From the NCBI GenBank assembly GCA_946414115.1, contig CAMKNF010000047.1, forward strand, positions 1 to 12,312: a stretch of 12,312 nt of DNA, written 5' to 3'. This document shows, piece by piece, positions 1 through 7,003 of this stretch. This DNA comes from an uncultured Ruminococcus sp. GTDB lineage: Bacteria; Bacillota; Clostridia; Oscillospirales; Acutalibacteraceae. The position numbers and the translations under genes are program-made. How positions within the stretch are numbered: the first letter of the stretch is position 1; each line of letters starts with the position of its first letter. The notes beneath the pieces were generated by a model. The model was given only the letters and a program-made list of their open reading frames with translations, was not told where the DNA came from and did no database searches.

Positions 1-44
1 ATACTTGATGGTGACTGGAGTTCAGACGTGTGCTCTTCCGATCT
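1..44. other. Illumina sequencing adapter left on the contig end
   Basis: Bases 11-44 match, as I remember it, the complete Illumina TruSeq read-2/index adapter strand, from GTGACTGGAG through to GCTCTTCCGATCT. Bases 3-10 (ACTTGATG) sit where an 8-base i7 index would be, and bases 1-2 (AT) match the end of the preceding P7 sequence. This is a library artefact, not bacterial DNA. Genomic sequence starts at about base 45. The adapter breaks the leftward gene ending here, and any open frame that uses these bases is false. Confidence 0.96.
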
Positions 45-439
45 GTTGCTTTTGCTGTTGCTGTGTTGCCAGATTTGCTGTGTGATGCACTTTTTATAGA
101 CCAACTAGCGGCTGGGGCTGTTGTACTATGGGAACAGCTTGTACAGGTCGATGTACTGCCATTGTATGAAAATGTAGCCTTAATTGCAACTGACCAAAGT
201 ACAGTACCACTGCTGTTTTTGTAATATCTTGTTTTTGTTTTTGTAATTGTATTTGTGGTATATAAAGAAATACTTGGATTTGCAGTATCGTCAGTAATTA
301 TTGTTTCAATATAGTCACCATTATATAAATATTCAATGGTTCTTTCTGTATTGTCGGCAGTTGTAGCACTTACAGGAATACTCAAAAATATACAACTAAT
401 AAGTGCAGTAATTAATGTAATAGTTATTGTTTTCTTCAT
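45..439 (-). CDS. Secreted protein of unknown function, 3' end missing
   Basis: The minus strand encodes at least 131 residues starting MKKTITITLITALISC. There is a Lys-rich start, a hydrophobic core and a likely signal-peptidase site after VSA at about residue 24. The mature part is rich in Thr, Ser and Asn, with a central KTKTRYYKNSSGTVLWSV stretch and Cys residues in TSTCTSCS. The style is that of small secreted clostridial proteins with repeated beta-strand-like Thr/Ser segments; I cannot name a family with certainty. AAGGAGG lies seven bases before the ATG, immediately after the stop of the upstream gene, so it is the third gene of the padR operon and probably translationally linked. The reading frame is still open at base 45, where adapter begins, so the C-terminus is lost through assembly rather than mutation. 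Confidence 0.8.
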
Positions 440-452
440 CGTTTTTCCTCCT

Positions 453-827
453 TTATTCAATTACATCTTCTACGATAACAATTTCTTCTCTCAATAGCAT
501 TTGATGTTCTTCCCATCTTATAACACAATACATAGTAGAGAGAACTAAAATAACTGCAATTATAATAGCTATTAATGCCTTAATATATTTGCTGATTCTA
601 ATTTTTTTAATAACATAAGGTGCACCGATTGCCGAAAAATATTCGGCTACTACATCAACCGGATTTCCGTAGTTTTCATAAAGCTCTTCCTTTGTTGTTG
701 CTTTGGATTCTTCGCAGTAATCCTCTATATCCTTGCTCAGTTGTTTTATGTACTTGCGTTCTTTCTTTCCTTTAACAGGGAACATAGCCTTAATTTCTTT
801 AATATATTCTTTGCATATTTTATTCAT
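453..827 (-). CDS. HAAS-type (DUF1700/DUF6120-like) single-pass membrane protein
   Basis: This 124-residue protein has a charged cytosolic N-terminal domain (about 1-78), one transmembrane helix (about 83-103) and a short acidic tail ending EEIVIVEDVIE. The N-terminal pattern, with helices around KKERKYIKQLSKDIEDYCEE followed by TTKEELYENYGNPVDVVAEYF, is the fold seen in HAAS/DUF1700 proteins, where a G-x-P-x-x-V-A segment is typical. Such proteins are usually encoded right after a PadR regulator and are thought to work with it as a membrane-bound partner or anti-regulator. Here the ATG lies within the end of padR (8-base overlap), which supports co-translation. A GAGGGG lies about 11 bases upstream. 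The acidic C-terminal tail suits DUF6120 as I remember it; the exact family number is uncertain. Confidence 0.72.
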   Translation of the reverse strand: MNKICKEYIKEIKAMFPVKGKKERKYIKQLSKDIEDYCEESKATTKEELYENYGNPVDVVAEYFSAIGAPYVIKKIRISKYIKALIAIIIAVILVLSTMYCVIRWEEHQMLLREEIVIVEDVIE

Positions 828-1179
828 TGCTTTCGCTTCCCCTCTCTCTAGATAAAGCCTGCAATATATTTTCCACGCCGTGATAAGCGTCTCTGAAACT
901 ATCTAATAATTGTTTGTAATAACTGTTTCCATTAGGTTCAATATGATAATAAATTCTTGTCCTACGTTTTCCGACAAGCTTTGAATATTCAGATAATTTT
1001 CCCTCATTTTTTAGCTTATATGTTACGGCATATACAGTATTCTGAGAAATTGATAAATATCCTTCTGAATATTCCTTTATAAATTTAACAATTTCGTAAA
1101 CATAACTATCGTGGTCAACTAAAATTGCTAGAATCAACAGTTCAGTTATTCCACTAAAAAAATAATTTTTATTTTCCAT
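820..1179 (-). CDS. PadR-family winged-helix transcriptional repressor
   Basis: The protein has 119 residues. A PadR winged helix covers about residues 8-90: ITELLILAILVDHDSYVYEI (helices 1-2), the recognition-helix region SISQNTVYAVTYKLKNEG (43-60), and the wing KRRTRIYYHIEPNG. A C-terminal helix (LLDSFRDAYHGVENILQ) would serve dimerisation. PadR proteins bind dyad operators as dimers and often repress drug or peptide transporters, being released by a small ligand. I chose the ATG at 1179 because GAGGA lies six bases before it; an in-frame ATG four codons upstream has no ribosome site. The divergent promoter region immediately upstream carries a large inverted repeat that is its obvious candidate operator, so it probably controls both itself and the ABC operon to the right. 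Confidence 0.88.
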   Translation of the reverse strand: MENKNYFFSGITELLILAILVDHDSYVYEIVKFIKEYSEGYLSISQNTVYAVTYKLKNEGKLSEYSKLVGKRRTRIYYHIEPNGNSYYKQLLDSFRDAYHGVENILQALSRERGSESNE

Positions 1180-1212
1180 AGAAATCCTCATTTGCTTCTA
1201 TATTTATTATTA

Positions 1213-1241
1213 ATAATACTTCTAATATCTAAAAAAGTCAA
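1213..1241 (-). promoter_or_regulatory. Promoter of the padR operon
   Basis: On the minus strand, TTGACT (1241-1236) is followed by exactly 17 bases and TATTAT (1218-1213). That is five of six matches at each hexamer to the sigma-A consensus. The predicted start is roughly 27-30 bases before the padR ATG. The -35 box overlaps the left edge of the inverted repeat at 1237-1283. Confidence 0.75.
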
Positions 1242-1283
1242 TATTTTGAAATATAATACTTTTAATTTCAAAATATTATTGAC
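1237..1283. promoter_or_regulatory. Inverted-repeat operator between divergent promoters
   Basis: The left arm GTCAATATTTTGAAAT (1237-1252) is mirrored by ATTTCAAAATATT-ATT-GAC (1265-1283), a perfect 16-base match apart from a three-base insertion near the outer edge. The outer ends of the repeat supply most of the -35 boxes of both divergent promoters. A dimeric regulator bound here would block RNA polymerase in both directions. The adjacent padR gene makes PadR the natural candidate; this is inference, as the sequence is not a published PadR site that I can recognise. Confidence 0.7.
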
Positions 1284-1307
1284 AAAAATCACCTTTGATA
1301 TTATAAT
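1279..1307 (+). promoter_or_regulatory. Consensus sigma-A promoter for the secreted protein/ABC operon
   Basis: TTGACA (1279-1284), a 17-base spacer and TATAAT (1302-1307) make a perfect consensus promoter. Transcription would start near 1314, leaving an untranslated leader of about 110 AT-rich bases before the ATG at 1424. A promoter this strong is usually kept off by a repressor, which agrees with the overlapping inverted repeat. Confidence 0.88.
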
Positions 1308-1423
1308 CTAGCTATAAGATGATTTTGTAAGTTAAACTTCAATTATTTTTAATTAATTTAAAATTATATTGTATGCGAGTTATCAATATAATAATATATT
1401 TATAATTAAGGAGAGTGCGTATT

Positions 1424-1831
1424 ATGAAAATCAAAAGGATTCTTATAATTGCATTTGTTTTTATACTTGCTTTTGGAAGCATTTCAGCATATGCTATGAC
1501 TACAAATTTTACATTAATAGCAGGAGGCGCTTCTTCAGTCAGCACATCAGAAACTAAACATGTAAATAAAGGCAAATTATACTATCACCCCAATAGACTG
1601 AATCCAAACAATTCTTCACAATGGCCTTCTGGCGTACAAATTAACTTCAGAGGAAGAACAAACAGTAATGATTATGCTACATATTTATCTACTGTTACGG
1701 GAGCAGGCGACTATACCTGTACATATTTTAGCAATTCAGGATATATTGGAAATAAATACAAGATTGCTTCAAACTTACCGAGTAACGGAAAATGCCAAAA
1801 AGCATATCTTTCTGTTTATTGGGTAGCATAA
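1424..1831 (+). CDS. Small Sec-secreted protein, possible peptide effector
   Basis: The 135-residue product starts MKIKRILIIAFVFILAFG and has a clear signal peptide with cleavage expected after SAYA (residue 24), leaving about 111 residues. The mature part is Asn/Ser/Tyr-rich, lacks membrane segments, and has only two cysteines (99 and 124), which could form one disulfide. I do not recognise the family. Its general form recalls Sec-secreted proteins encoded next to ABC transporters, such as the lactococcin 972 or DUF2712 groups, but no diagnostic motif is visible. AAGGAG lies ten bases before the ATG; a GTG three codons earlier lies too close to that site. It is first in the operon, directly behind the perfect promoter, so it should be the most abundant product. 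A stem-loop separates it from the transporter genes. Confidence 0.82.
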   Translation: MKIKRILIIAFVFILAFGSISAYAMTTNFTLIAGGASSVSTSETKHVNKGKLYYHPNRLNPNNSSQWPSGVQINFRGRTNSNDYATYLSTVTGAGDYTCTYFSNSGYIGNKYKIASNLPSNGKCQKAYLSVYWVA

Positions 1832-1841
1832 TTAAAAATTT

Positions 1842-1871
1842 TTGATACTGTATACTCGCTATCAGTATCAA
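1842..1871 (+). terminator. Intercistronic stem-loop, leaky terminator or mRNA processing site
   Basis: TTGATACTG (1842-1850) pairs perfectly with CAGTATCAA (1863-1871) around a 12-base loop. No real U-run follows (ATCTGTTAAT), so it is unlikely to be a full terminator. Its position between the secreted-protein gene and the lipoprotein/transporter genes would suit partial termination or 3'-end protection, giving more of the first product than of the rest. Confidence 0.55.
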
Positions 1872-1901
1872 TCTGTTAATAAAAAAAGCGGTGAATAAGC
1901 A

Positions 1902-2987
1902 GTGAATAAAATTAAGATAATATTTATAACAATTGTATGTTTGGCTATCTTGTCATCCTGTTCTTCTGTTACTCGAAGTTCATTAGCAGATGTACCTTCA
2001 GAAGTTAATCAGACTTTAGATGATAATTTGGTTGTTAATGCTAAAGTAAACTTTCCGATAGATATAAAAAATGATATATACAAATATAAGGCAAGATTTT
2101 TTATTGCTAACAGTGAAAAAACATATGATGAGTTATTTATAAATAAAAATGTAACTACAAAGAGAGAAAATCCTTCCGAAGATGAGACTAACTCTACAAA
2201 CCACTACTATTTATCGGACGATGGATGTTCTTTGATTTGTGGCGGTGCATCAGTAACATTTTCAACACCTTTCAGTACAAAAATTTTTACATCTTTTCAC
2301 GAAAGATATAGCTACGGTTTTTTAGCTTCCGATGGGTTATACAATGCCGATTTATTTTTAGAGAAAAAAGATTTTTCTTTTTTAACAGCAGAAGATGCAG
2401 CAGATAAAGTAAAAACCATCTTGACTGACTGGGACATTGAATTATACTCTGAAATAGACACATATTACATTGATTATAAGAATTTAAATGAGCAGTATAC
2501 AAAGTTATCTGACAGTTTAACAAATAAGAATAATTACTCTTGGTCTGAAGACGATAATTGTTATTATTTCAGGCTTTATCAATCAGTTGATAATATTCCT
2601 GTTGCCAACATTGTGCATGGTAATATTGATGATGGTAGTGCAATTTCAGAAAATAATATACAAGTTGTGTATTCTAAGGATGGAATACAATATCTTAATT
2701 GTGAATTCTTATATTCAATTGATGAAAAATCCAAAGAGAAAGTGGAGTTAATCTCGTTGGATGAAGCTCTTGAAACAGTAAAGAGTAAATATAATAATAT
2801 AATTATTTTTTCTGAAATAGATATTACAAATATAGATTTTTCTTATGTATCTGTCAGAAACAGTAAAAACGATAATGACTTTAAACTTGTACCTGCGTGG
2901 GTGTTTGAATTGCATCAAAATGATGAAGGACAAGGTAACTGCGAATATATTATTGTAAATGCCGAAACCGGAGAGGAAATAATATGA
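1902..2987 (+). CDS. Lipoprotein associated with an ABC transporter
   Basis: The 361-residue protein has a signal sequence ending in the lipobox L-S-S-C (17-20), so it should be lipid-anchored at Cys20 on the outer face of the membrane. The rest is hydrophilic and rich in Asp, Asn and Lys. The C-terminal part (about 270-361) has the alternating pattern VELISLDEALETVKSKY, then VPAWVFELHQN and YIIVNAETGEEI. This resembles PepSY/YcdB/YycI-like extracytoplasmic domains in which W and the final NAETGE strand recur, but the match is by eye. The start is GTG at 1902, supported by GGTGA seven bases upstream. It overlaps the next gene by four bases (ATGA), so it is translated with the permeases. A role in sensing or capturing a substrate, or in immunity, is inferred. 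Confidence 0.75.
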   Translation: MNKIKIIFITIVCLAILSSCSSVTRSSLADVPSEVNQTLDDNLVVNAKVNFPIDIKNDIYKYKARFFIANSEKTYDELFINKNVTTKRENPSEDETNSTNHYYLSDDGCSLICGGASVTFSTPFSTKIFTSFHERYSYGFLASDGLYNADLFLEKKDFSFLTAEDAADKVKTILTDWDIELYSEIDTYYIDYKNLNEQYTKLSDSLTNKNNYSWSEDDNCYYFRLYQSVDNIPVANIVHGNIDDGSAISENNIQVVYSKDGIQYLNCEFLYSIDEKSKEKVELISLDEALETVKSKYNNIIIFSEIDITNIDFSYVSVRNSKNDNDFKLVPAWVFELHQNDEGQGNCEYIIVNAETGEEII

Positions 2988-3778
2988 AAAGGTATTTTAA
3001 TATATTAATCAGTGATTTAAAAAGAGCTGTATTATCATATCAGTTTGTTTTGGCTGTTATTGGTATTGTGCTTATTAAGTTCCCTGGCATTTGGACGGAT
3101 CTGAAACAGTATCAAGGTGCTGATGTCCTTTATTTTTATAATTATGCATTATCTGAGGGAATATTCTGTGTATATTATTTGTTATGCGCTTTGCCTTGTT
3201 CAACAATTTTTTTACAGGATTGGAATAATAGATTTTTTAGGACTGAAATTATTCGTTGCGGAAAGAATGCATATATAGTTTCAAAAATAATTACCTGTAT
3301 TATAGTTTCAATATCTGCAGTGTTTATCGCTGAACTGCTGTTTGTAGGAATTTTATCAAGCTTTTGTCCGCTGATTGATGTTAATGCTGCTTGCCAGAGT
3401 TATAATAATTTGTCTGAAACGGTAACTTTTGGTTCTTACTTAAAGCAGAGTTTCTGGTTGTACTTCTTTTCTATGACTTCACTTGAGGCTTTATCAGGTG
3501 CTTTTTTTGCCATTTTTGCTATGTGTATTTCAACTAAAATTACTAATATATTTGTAGTATTGTCAGCACCTTTGTTATGCCAATATTATTTATCAATGTT
3601 TCTTGGAATATTAAGTCTTCCGCCATGGCTTGATATTTCTTGTGTGTCAACAGGCCAATATGTTTTTGGAGATACTAATTCTTCATTTATATACGGTATT
3701 ACTTTTTTTGCAATTACAATTACTTTGATAAGTATTGTGTTTGCAGTAAATATCAAAAGGAAGATTCATAATGCATAG
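2984..3778 (+). CDS. ABC transporter membrane protein, first permease
   Basis: The product has 264 residues and about six hydrophobic segments (near 21-38, 57-78, 97-125, 157-180, 186-212 and 236-258), with a basic C-terminus. It has no recognisable enzymatic motif. The size, topology and order (two six-helix proteins then one ATPase) match ABC-2-type exporters of the bacitracin/lantibiotic-immunity kind, where two different permeases form the channel. The start ATG overlaps the stop of the lipoprotein gene and is preceded by GGAGAGG; its own end overlaps the next permease by eight bases. Substrate unknown. Confidence 0.75.
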   Translation: MKRYFNILISDLKRAVLSYQFVLAVIGIVLIKFPGIWTDLKQYQGADVLYFYNYALSEGIFCVYYLLCALPCSTIFLQDWNNRFFRTEIIRCGKNAYIVSKIITCIIVSISAVFIAELLFVGILSSFCPLIDVNAACQSYNNLSETVTFGSYLKQSFWLYFFSMTSLEALSGAFFAIFAMCISTKITNIFVVLSAPLLCQYYLSMFLGILSLPPWLDISCVSTGQYVFGDTNSSFIYGITFFAITITLISIVFAVNIKRKIHNA

Positions 3779-4610
3779 AATAAAAAGAGTATTGTCAATA
3801 TCATTTGCTAATTTTAGAAAGTGGATTTCTAATCCAAGAATATTTGTATTGATATTGTTGCTAATAATGATAGTAAGAAATTATCTTTCTCCTATTATAG
3901 ATATATCTAAATCACTTGGCATGTCTATAACGCCATGGGTTTTTCCTTATTTAACATGTAACTGTTATTTTTTACTTTTCTTTATGCTGGGAATAATTTT
4001 GCTTTTTTGCGATGCGCCGTTTTGTGATAATACTCAACCATATGTGTTAATCAGAAGCAATAAAAATGAGTGGCTTTTAGGGCAAATTGTATATATAGTT
4101 TTTGCATCTGCATTATATGTTATTACTGTTATTTTGTTAAGTATTATTTTTCTTGTTCCTTACCTCACTTTCAATATGGATTGGGGAAAAGTTTTGGGCA
4201 CATTATCACAGACAGAAGCGTATACAGGTATATATATTCCGTATAAAATACAGTTGAATTATTCGCCGGTTCAAGCTATGATATTAAGTTTTATATCATC
4301 TTGGATAGTCTGTGTTTTTCTCGGAATGATAATGTTATTTTTTAATATTAACTTTAGACATACAATAGGCAATTTGATTTCCTGTGCGTTAATTGCAATG
4401 GTTATTTTCGCTAGAAATTCACCATTCATCGTAACATATTTTTCCCCGGTATCGTGGGCGTCACTTGATATTATTGATCCGACAAATACTACTAAATACC
4501 CGTCGATATTATTAGTTTTTTCTGTTTTAGGAATACTTATCGTATTACTTGCTATTCTCTCTAATGCCACATTTAAACGTAAGAGTATTACATTATTGCC
4601 AACATTATAA
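3771..4610 (+). CDS. ABC transporter membrane protein, second permease
   Basis: The product has 279 residues and about six membrane helices (near 24-45, 58-84, 103-135, 165-188, 198-214 and 243-263). A short basic N-terminus (MHRIKRVLSISFANFRKW) lies before the first helix, a common place for contact with the ATPase. It starts inside the preceding permease gene and ends 12 bases before the ATPase gene. Both permeases are unlike each other in sequence, so a heterodimeric channel is more likely than a duplicated one. No family name can be given from inspection alone. Confidence 0.75.
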   Translation: MHRIKRVLSISFANFRKWISNPRIFVLILLLIMIVRNYLSPIIDISKSLGMSITPWVFPYLTCNCYFLLFFMLGIILLFCDAPFCDNTQPYVLIRSNKNEWLLGQIVYIVFASALYVITVILLSIIFLVPYLTFNMDWGKVLGTLSQTEAYTGIYIPYKIQLNYSPVQAMILSFISSWIVCVFLGMIMLFFNINFRHTIGNLISCALIAMVIFARNSPFIVTYFSPVSWASLDIIDPTNTTKYPSILLVFSVLGILIVLLAILSNATFKRKSITLLPTL

Positions 4611-4622
4611 AGGAGTATATTT

Positions 4623-5273
4623 ATGAGTGAAATCATAATTTCTGTCAAAAACTTAACAAAACATTTTAAGGAAAACAATGTAATAGAAAATGTTAGCGTC
4701 GATTTTGAGAAGGGCAAAATACATGGTATTATCGGCAGAAACGGCTCAGGTAAAACAGTTTTATTTAAGTGTATTTGCGGATTTATGCCCTATACTTCCG
4801 GTCAAATAAAAGTAAATGATAAAGTAATAGGTAAAGATACTGATGTCCCTAGGAATGTTGGAATAATAATTGAGGAACCGGGTTTTCTCCCACACTATTC
4901 GGGATTCAAAAATTTAACTGTACTGTCCTCCATAAATAAAAAAATAACAAAAAATAATATTTGTGAAACAATGAGAATGGTTGGACTTGATCCCAAAAGC
5001 AAAAAACATGTGGGAAAATATTCTCTTGGTATGCGTCAAAGATTAGGTATTGCACAGGCAATTATGGAAAATCCAGATATTCTCATACTTGATGAGCCTA
5101 TGAATGGGCTTGATAATGATGGTGTTCAAGATATGCGCAAGCTTTTTTTGAGCTTAAAAGATCAAGGGAAAACTATTTTACTTGCTAGTCATAACAAAGA
5201 GGATATAACAACCCTGTGTGACTACGTTTACTCAATGGACAAAGGAAATTTGACGCCCATAAAAAGTCAATAA
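4623..5273 (+). CDS. ABC transporter ATPase, BcrA/lantibiotic-immunity-like
   Basis: A complete 216-residue nucleotide-binding domain. Walker A is GRNGSGKT (38-45), the signature is YSLGMRQRLGIAQA (133-146), Walker B is ILILDEP (153-159) with D-loop NGLD, and the switch histidine is H190 in LASHN. The Q-loop glutamine is replaced by glutamate in IIEEPGF (83-88), a substitution common in BcrA-type and lantibiotic-immunity ATPases. It lacks the C-terminal extension of larger drug-export ATPases. AAGGAG precedes the ATG. With the two permeases upstream it should drive export, or removal from the membrane, of a peptide-like or amphipathic compound. It is the last gene of the PadR-controlled operon; no convincing terminator follows. 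Confidence 0.93.
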   Translation: MSEIIISVKNLTKHFKENNVIENVSVDFEKGKIHGIIGRNGSGKTVLFKCICGFMPYTSGQIKVNDKVIGKDTDVPRNVGIIIEEPGFLPHYSGFKNLTVLSSINKKITKNNICETMRMVGLDPKSKKHVGKYSLGMRQRLGIAQAIMENPDILILDEPMNGLDNDGVQDMRKLFLSLKDQGKTILLASHNKEDITTLCDYVYSMDKGNLTPIKSQ

Positions 5274-5662
5274 GCTAATTGCAGAGTTAAGCTATTTGAA
5301 TGATATGAAAATTTGGTAAACAAGAAAATATAATAACTAGTTCTTTTTTCTTCTACAATAATTGAACTGTTTTGAATTTTGATTGTATATACAAAATCTT
5401 CGGATAAAGAGTAAGAAAATAATTCGATTTTTGAGAAATATATAATCTTATTTTCTTGCGATTATATGTTAGTAAAATTAAGAAAATATATTCTAAACTT
5501 TGAATCGAAAAAAGTTGTTTGACCAAGATTATATTTCTATTTTAAAAGGGAGGCGATACCATTGGTGTAGTTACGGGTGCAATTGCATTGAGTTTGTAAG
5601 TGATTATAATTTTATATTAAAAGATTGATTTATAATACTTAAAAATGGAGGAATTAATTATT
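5274..5662. other. AT-rich intergenic stretch with repeats and possible tiny ORF
   Basis: About 390 bases without a confident gene. It contains a 12-base perfect palindrome TTGTATATACAA (5383-5394), nested inverted repeats at 5413-5488 (listed separately), and a good ribosome site GGGAGG (5548-5553) followed by a 12-codon frame at 5561-5599 reading IGVVTGAIALSL that would need an ATT start. TATAAT at 5631-5636 is a likely -10 element for the next gene but has no convincing -35. No RNA gene or insertion sequence is recognised. Confidence 0.5.
5413..5488 (+). repeat. Overlapping inverted repeats with alternative pairings
   Basis: AAGAAAATAA (5413-5422) is the exact complement of TTATTTTCTT (5448-5457). 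The same middle segment can pair over nine bases with a second copy, AAGAAAATA (5480-5488). A further pair, ATATAATC (5440-5447) with GATTATAT (5460-5467), is also perfect. The three arrangements exclude each other, as in attenuators, but the sequence is very AT-rich and part of this may be chance. Confidence 0.4.
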
Positions 5663-6214
5663 ATGAAAAAATTAAAAGTAATTTCAATTGTTATGATTAT
5701 TGTATTATCGTTTTGTTGTGTGTCTATAAACACATTTGCTGCAGAAACCGACTCTTATAACACAAATGTATTAAATGATTGCTCTGTTGTGGATGATGCT
5801 AATTATACCGAAATATTACATGGAAGTATTCAAACATATAGCTTATCAAAGCCAACAAAATATTATAATTTGGCAAACTTAAGTTACAAGGCTTCACTTG
5901 AAGTTGTAGGTAATGCATGGTTATATACTAACTATTATTTTTATCCGAATTCCAGCGGAAGAATATATGTGAATTATACAATATATTCTGATACCGGGCG
6001 TGCAACTAAAATGAAAATTGGTTTTTATGATTTAACAGATAATGAGTGGGATGCATACTATACAACTAATGGCTCAACAATATCGGGAATATCAGGTAAA
6101 ATGTATGCATATAATCTTGATAAAGGCCATAAGTATGCAGTTGCATTCTATTCGGTGTATGATGGATGGACTCACGATACCGTCCACGGTTCAGCAGTTA
6201 TTAGTCATAGTTAA
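5663..6214 (+). CDS. Secreted protein of unknown function
   Basis: The product has 183 residues. A signal peptide (MKKLKVISIVMIIVLSFCCV...) ends at a likely cleavage site T-F-A|A after residue 26. The mature 157 residues are rich in Tyr, Asn, Ser and Thr, with alternating hydrophobic patterns such as SSGRIYVNYTIYSD and KYAVAFYSVYDGW that suggest a beta-sandwich; there are no membrane segments. I do not recognise the family. GGAGG stands 11 bases before the chosen ATG; an in-frame ATG at 5645 overlaps this site and has none of its own. It follows the ABC operon after 390 non-coding bases and is probably transcribed from its own promoter. It could be a second secreted factor related to the transporter locus, but this rests only on position. 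Confidence 0.8.
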   Translation: MKKLKVISIVMIIVLSFCCVSINTFAAETDSYNTNVLNDCSVVDDANYTEILHGSIQTYSLSKPTKYYNLANLSYKASLEVVGNAWLYTNYYFYPNSSGRIYVNYTIYSDTGRATKMKIGFYDLTDNEWDAYYTTNGSTISGISGKMYAYNLDKGHKYAVAFYSVYDGWTHDTVHGSAVISHS

Positions 6215-6244
6215 AAACCATTGCTATTTTAAAATATAAATAAT

Positions 6245-6709
6245 ATGAAACATAAAAAAATAGTTTTGTTTGCACTAACACTATATATATTAGCGTTATT
6301 TTATATTTTGTTTTTCTGCAGAATAAATTCAGATAATGGTATGGCATATAATGAATGGTTGTCAACTTCAATTAATATTATGCCTTTGAAGAATGTTTTT
6401 ATTTTTTTAACAACTCCTTATATTACGCCTAGTTATGTGTTTTCTTTTATTAAAAATATTTTTGGGAATATTATGTTGTTTTTACCAATGGGTTATTTTT
6501 TGCCTTGCCTTTTTAATAAATCCAGTAAAGTAAAAATATATATTATAATAAACCTTTTCTTTTCGCTTTTTATAGAAATCACACAAGTTATTTTTATGCT
6601 AGGTTTGTTTGATGTTGATGATATTATTTTAAATGTATTAGGATCAGTTATAGGCTTCTATCTTTTTGGTTTAATAAGGAAAATAAAGTTTAATTGTGGC
6701 AAAGGATAG
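6245..6709 (+). CDS. VanZ-like membrane protein
   Basis: A protein of 154 residues with about four membrane helices and the conserved VanZ-family marks: NIMPLKN (44-50), NIMLFLPMGYFLP (75-87), an acidic/amide pair E111 and Q114 in the third helix, and FDVDDIILNVLGSVIG (122-137) before the last helix. VanZ of Tn1546 gives low-level teicoplanin resistance; most family members have no known substrate, although several are linked to lipoglycopeptide or membrane-active peptide tolerance. It lies 30 bases after the secreted-protein gene and may be co-transcribed. No Shine-Dalgarno is visible before the ATG, which suggests weak or coupled translation. Confidence 0.85.
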   Translation: MKHKKIVLFALTLYILALFYILFFCRINSDNGMAYNEWLSTSINIMPLKNVFIFLTTPYITPSYVFSFIKNIFGNIMLFLPMGYFLPCLFNKSSKVKIYIIINLFFSLFIEITQVIFMLGLFDVDDIILNVLGSVIGFYLFGLIRKIKFNCGKG

Positions 6710-6917
6710 AAGAGTACTATGTTTTATACAAGGAGACTAATGTTTTTTATTATGAGGAAATGTTGATTTATAAGTAAAAAATATAGCAAAAGTGAACGTA
6801 CAAAACGCGATATAAAATGCATAGCAAAACCATTAATTAGTTTTCGTAATTAGAATAAAAAAAGAACTGAAGTTTGGTTTATGATACTGTAGTAATCAAG
6901 TAAAGATAAGATTACGA
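6710..6917. other. Non-coding junction between cargo and recombination module
   Basis: AT-rich sequence with no open frame beyond about 15 codons (a 15-codon frame from 6719 is too short to support). I see no direct repeat that would mark an element end. Base composition changes after the terminator that follows, so the transition from accessory cargo to the recombination module lies around here. Confidence 0.4.
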
Positions 6918-6970
6918 AATGCTGACAAGTTATAGCTTTTAATGCTATTACCTGTCGGCATTATTTTTTT
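6918..6970 (+). terminator. Rho-independent terminator
   Basis: AATGCTGACAAGTTATAGC (6918-6936) pairs with GCTATTACCTGTCGGCATT (6944-6962) with three weak positions, a seven-base loop, and is followed by TTTTTTT (6964-6970). It would stop transcripts coming from the left. As it lies just ahead of the leader peptide and sigma-like gene, it could also act as an attenuator if the promoter is further upstream. Confidence 0.8.
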
Positions 6971-7003
6971 GCCTTTTTTGCATTGAAAGCAGAAAGGGCA
7001 ATT

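Noticed and set aside
30..224. Plus-strand frame of 64 codons at the left end
   Set aside because: It begins inside the adapter and runs antisense to the secreted-protein gene, which has a signal peptide and ribosome site.
4271..4717. Minus-strand frame of 148 codons opposite the permease/ATPase junction
   Set aside because: It is antisense to two confident genes, lacks a ribosome site and has no recognisable domain.
6719..6766. Fifteen-codon frame after the VanZ gene
   Set aside because: Too short, no conserved feature, and the sequence around it is AT-rich enough to give such frames by chance.
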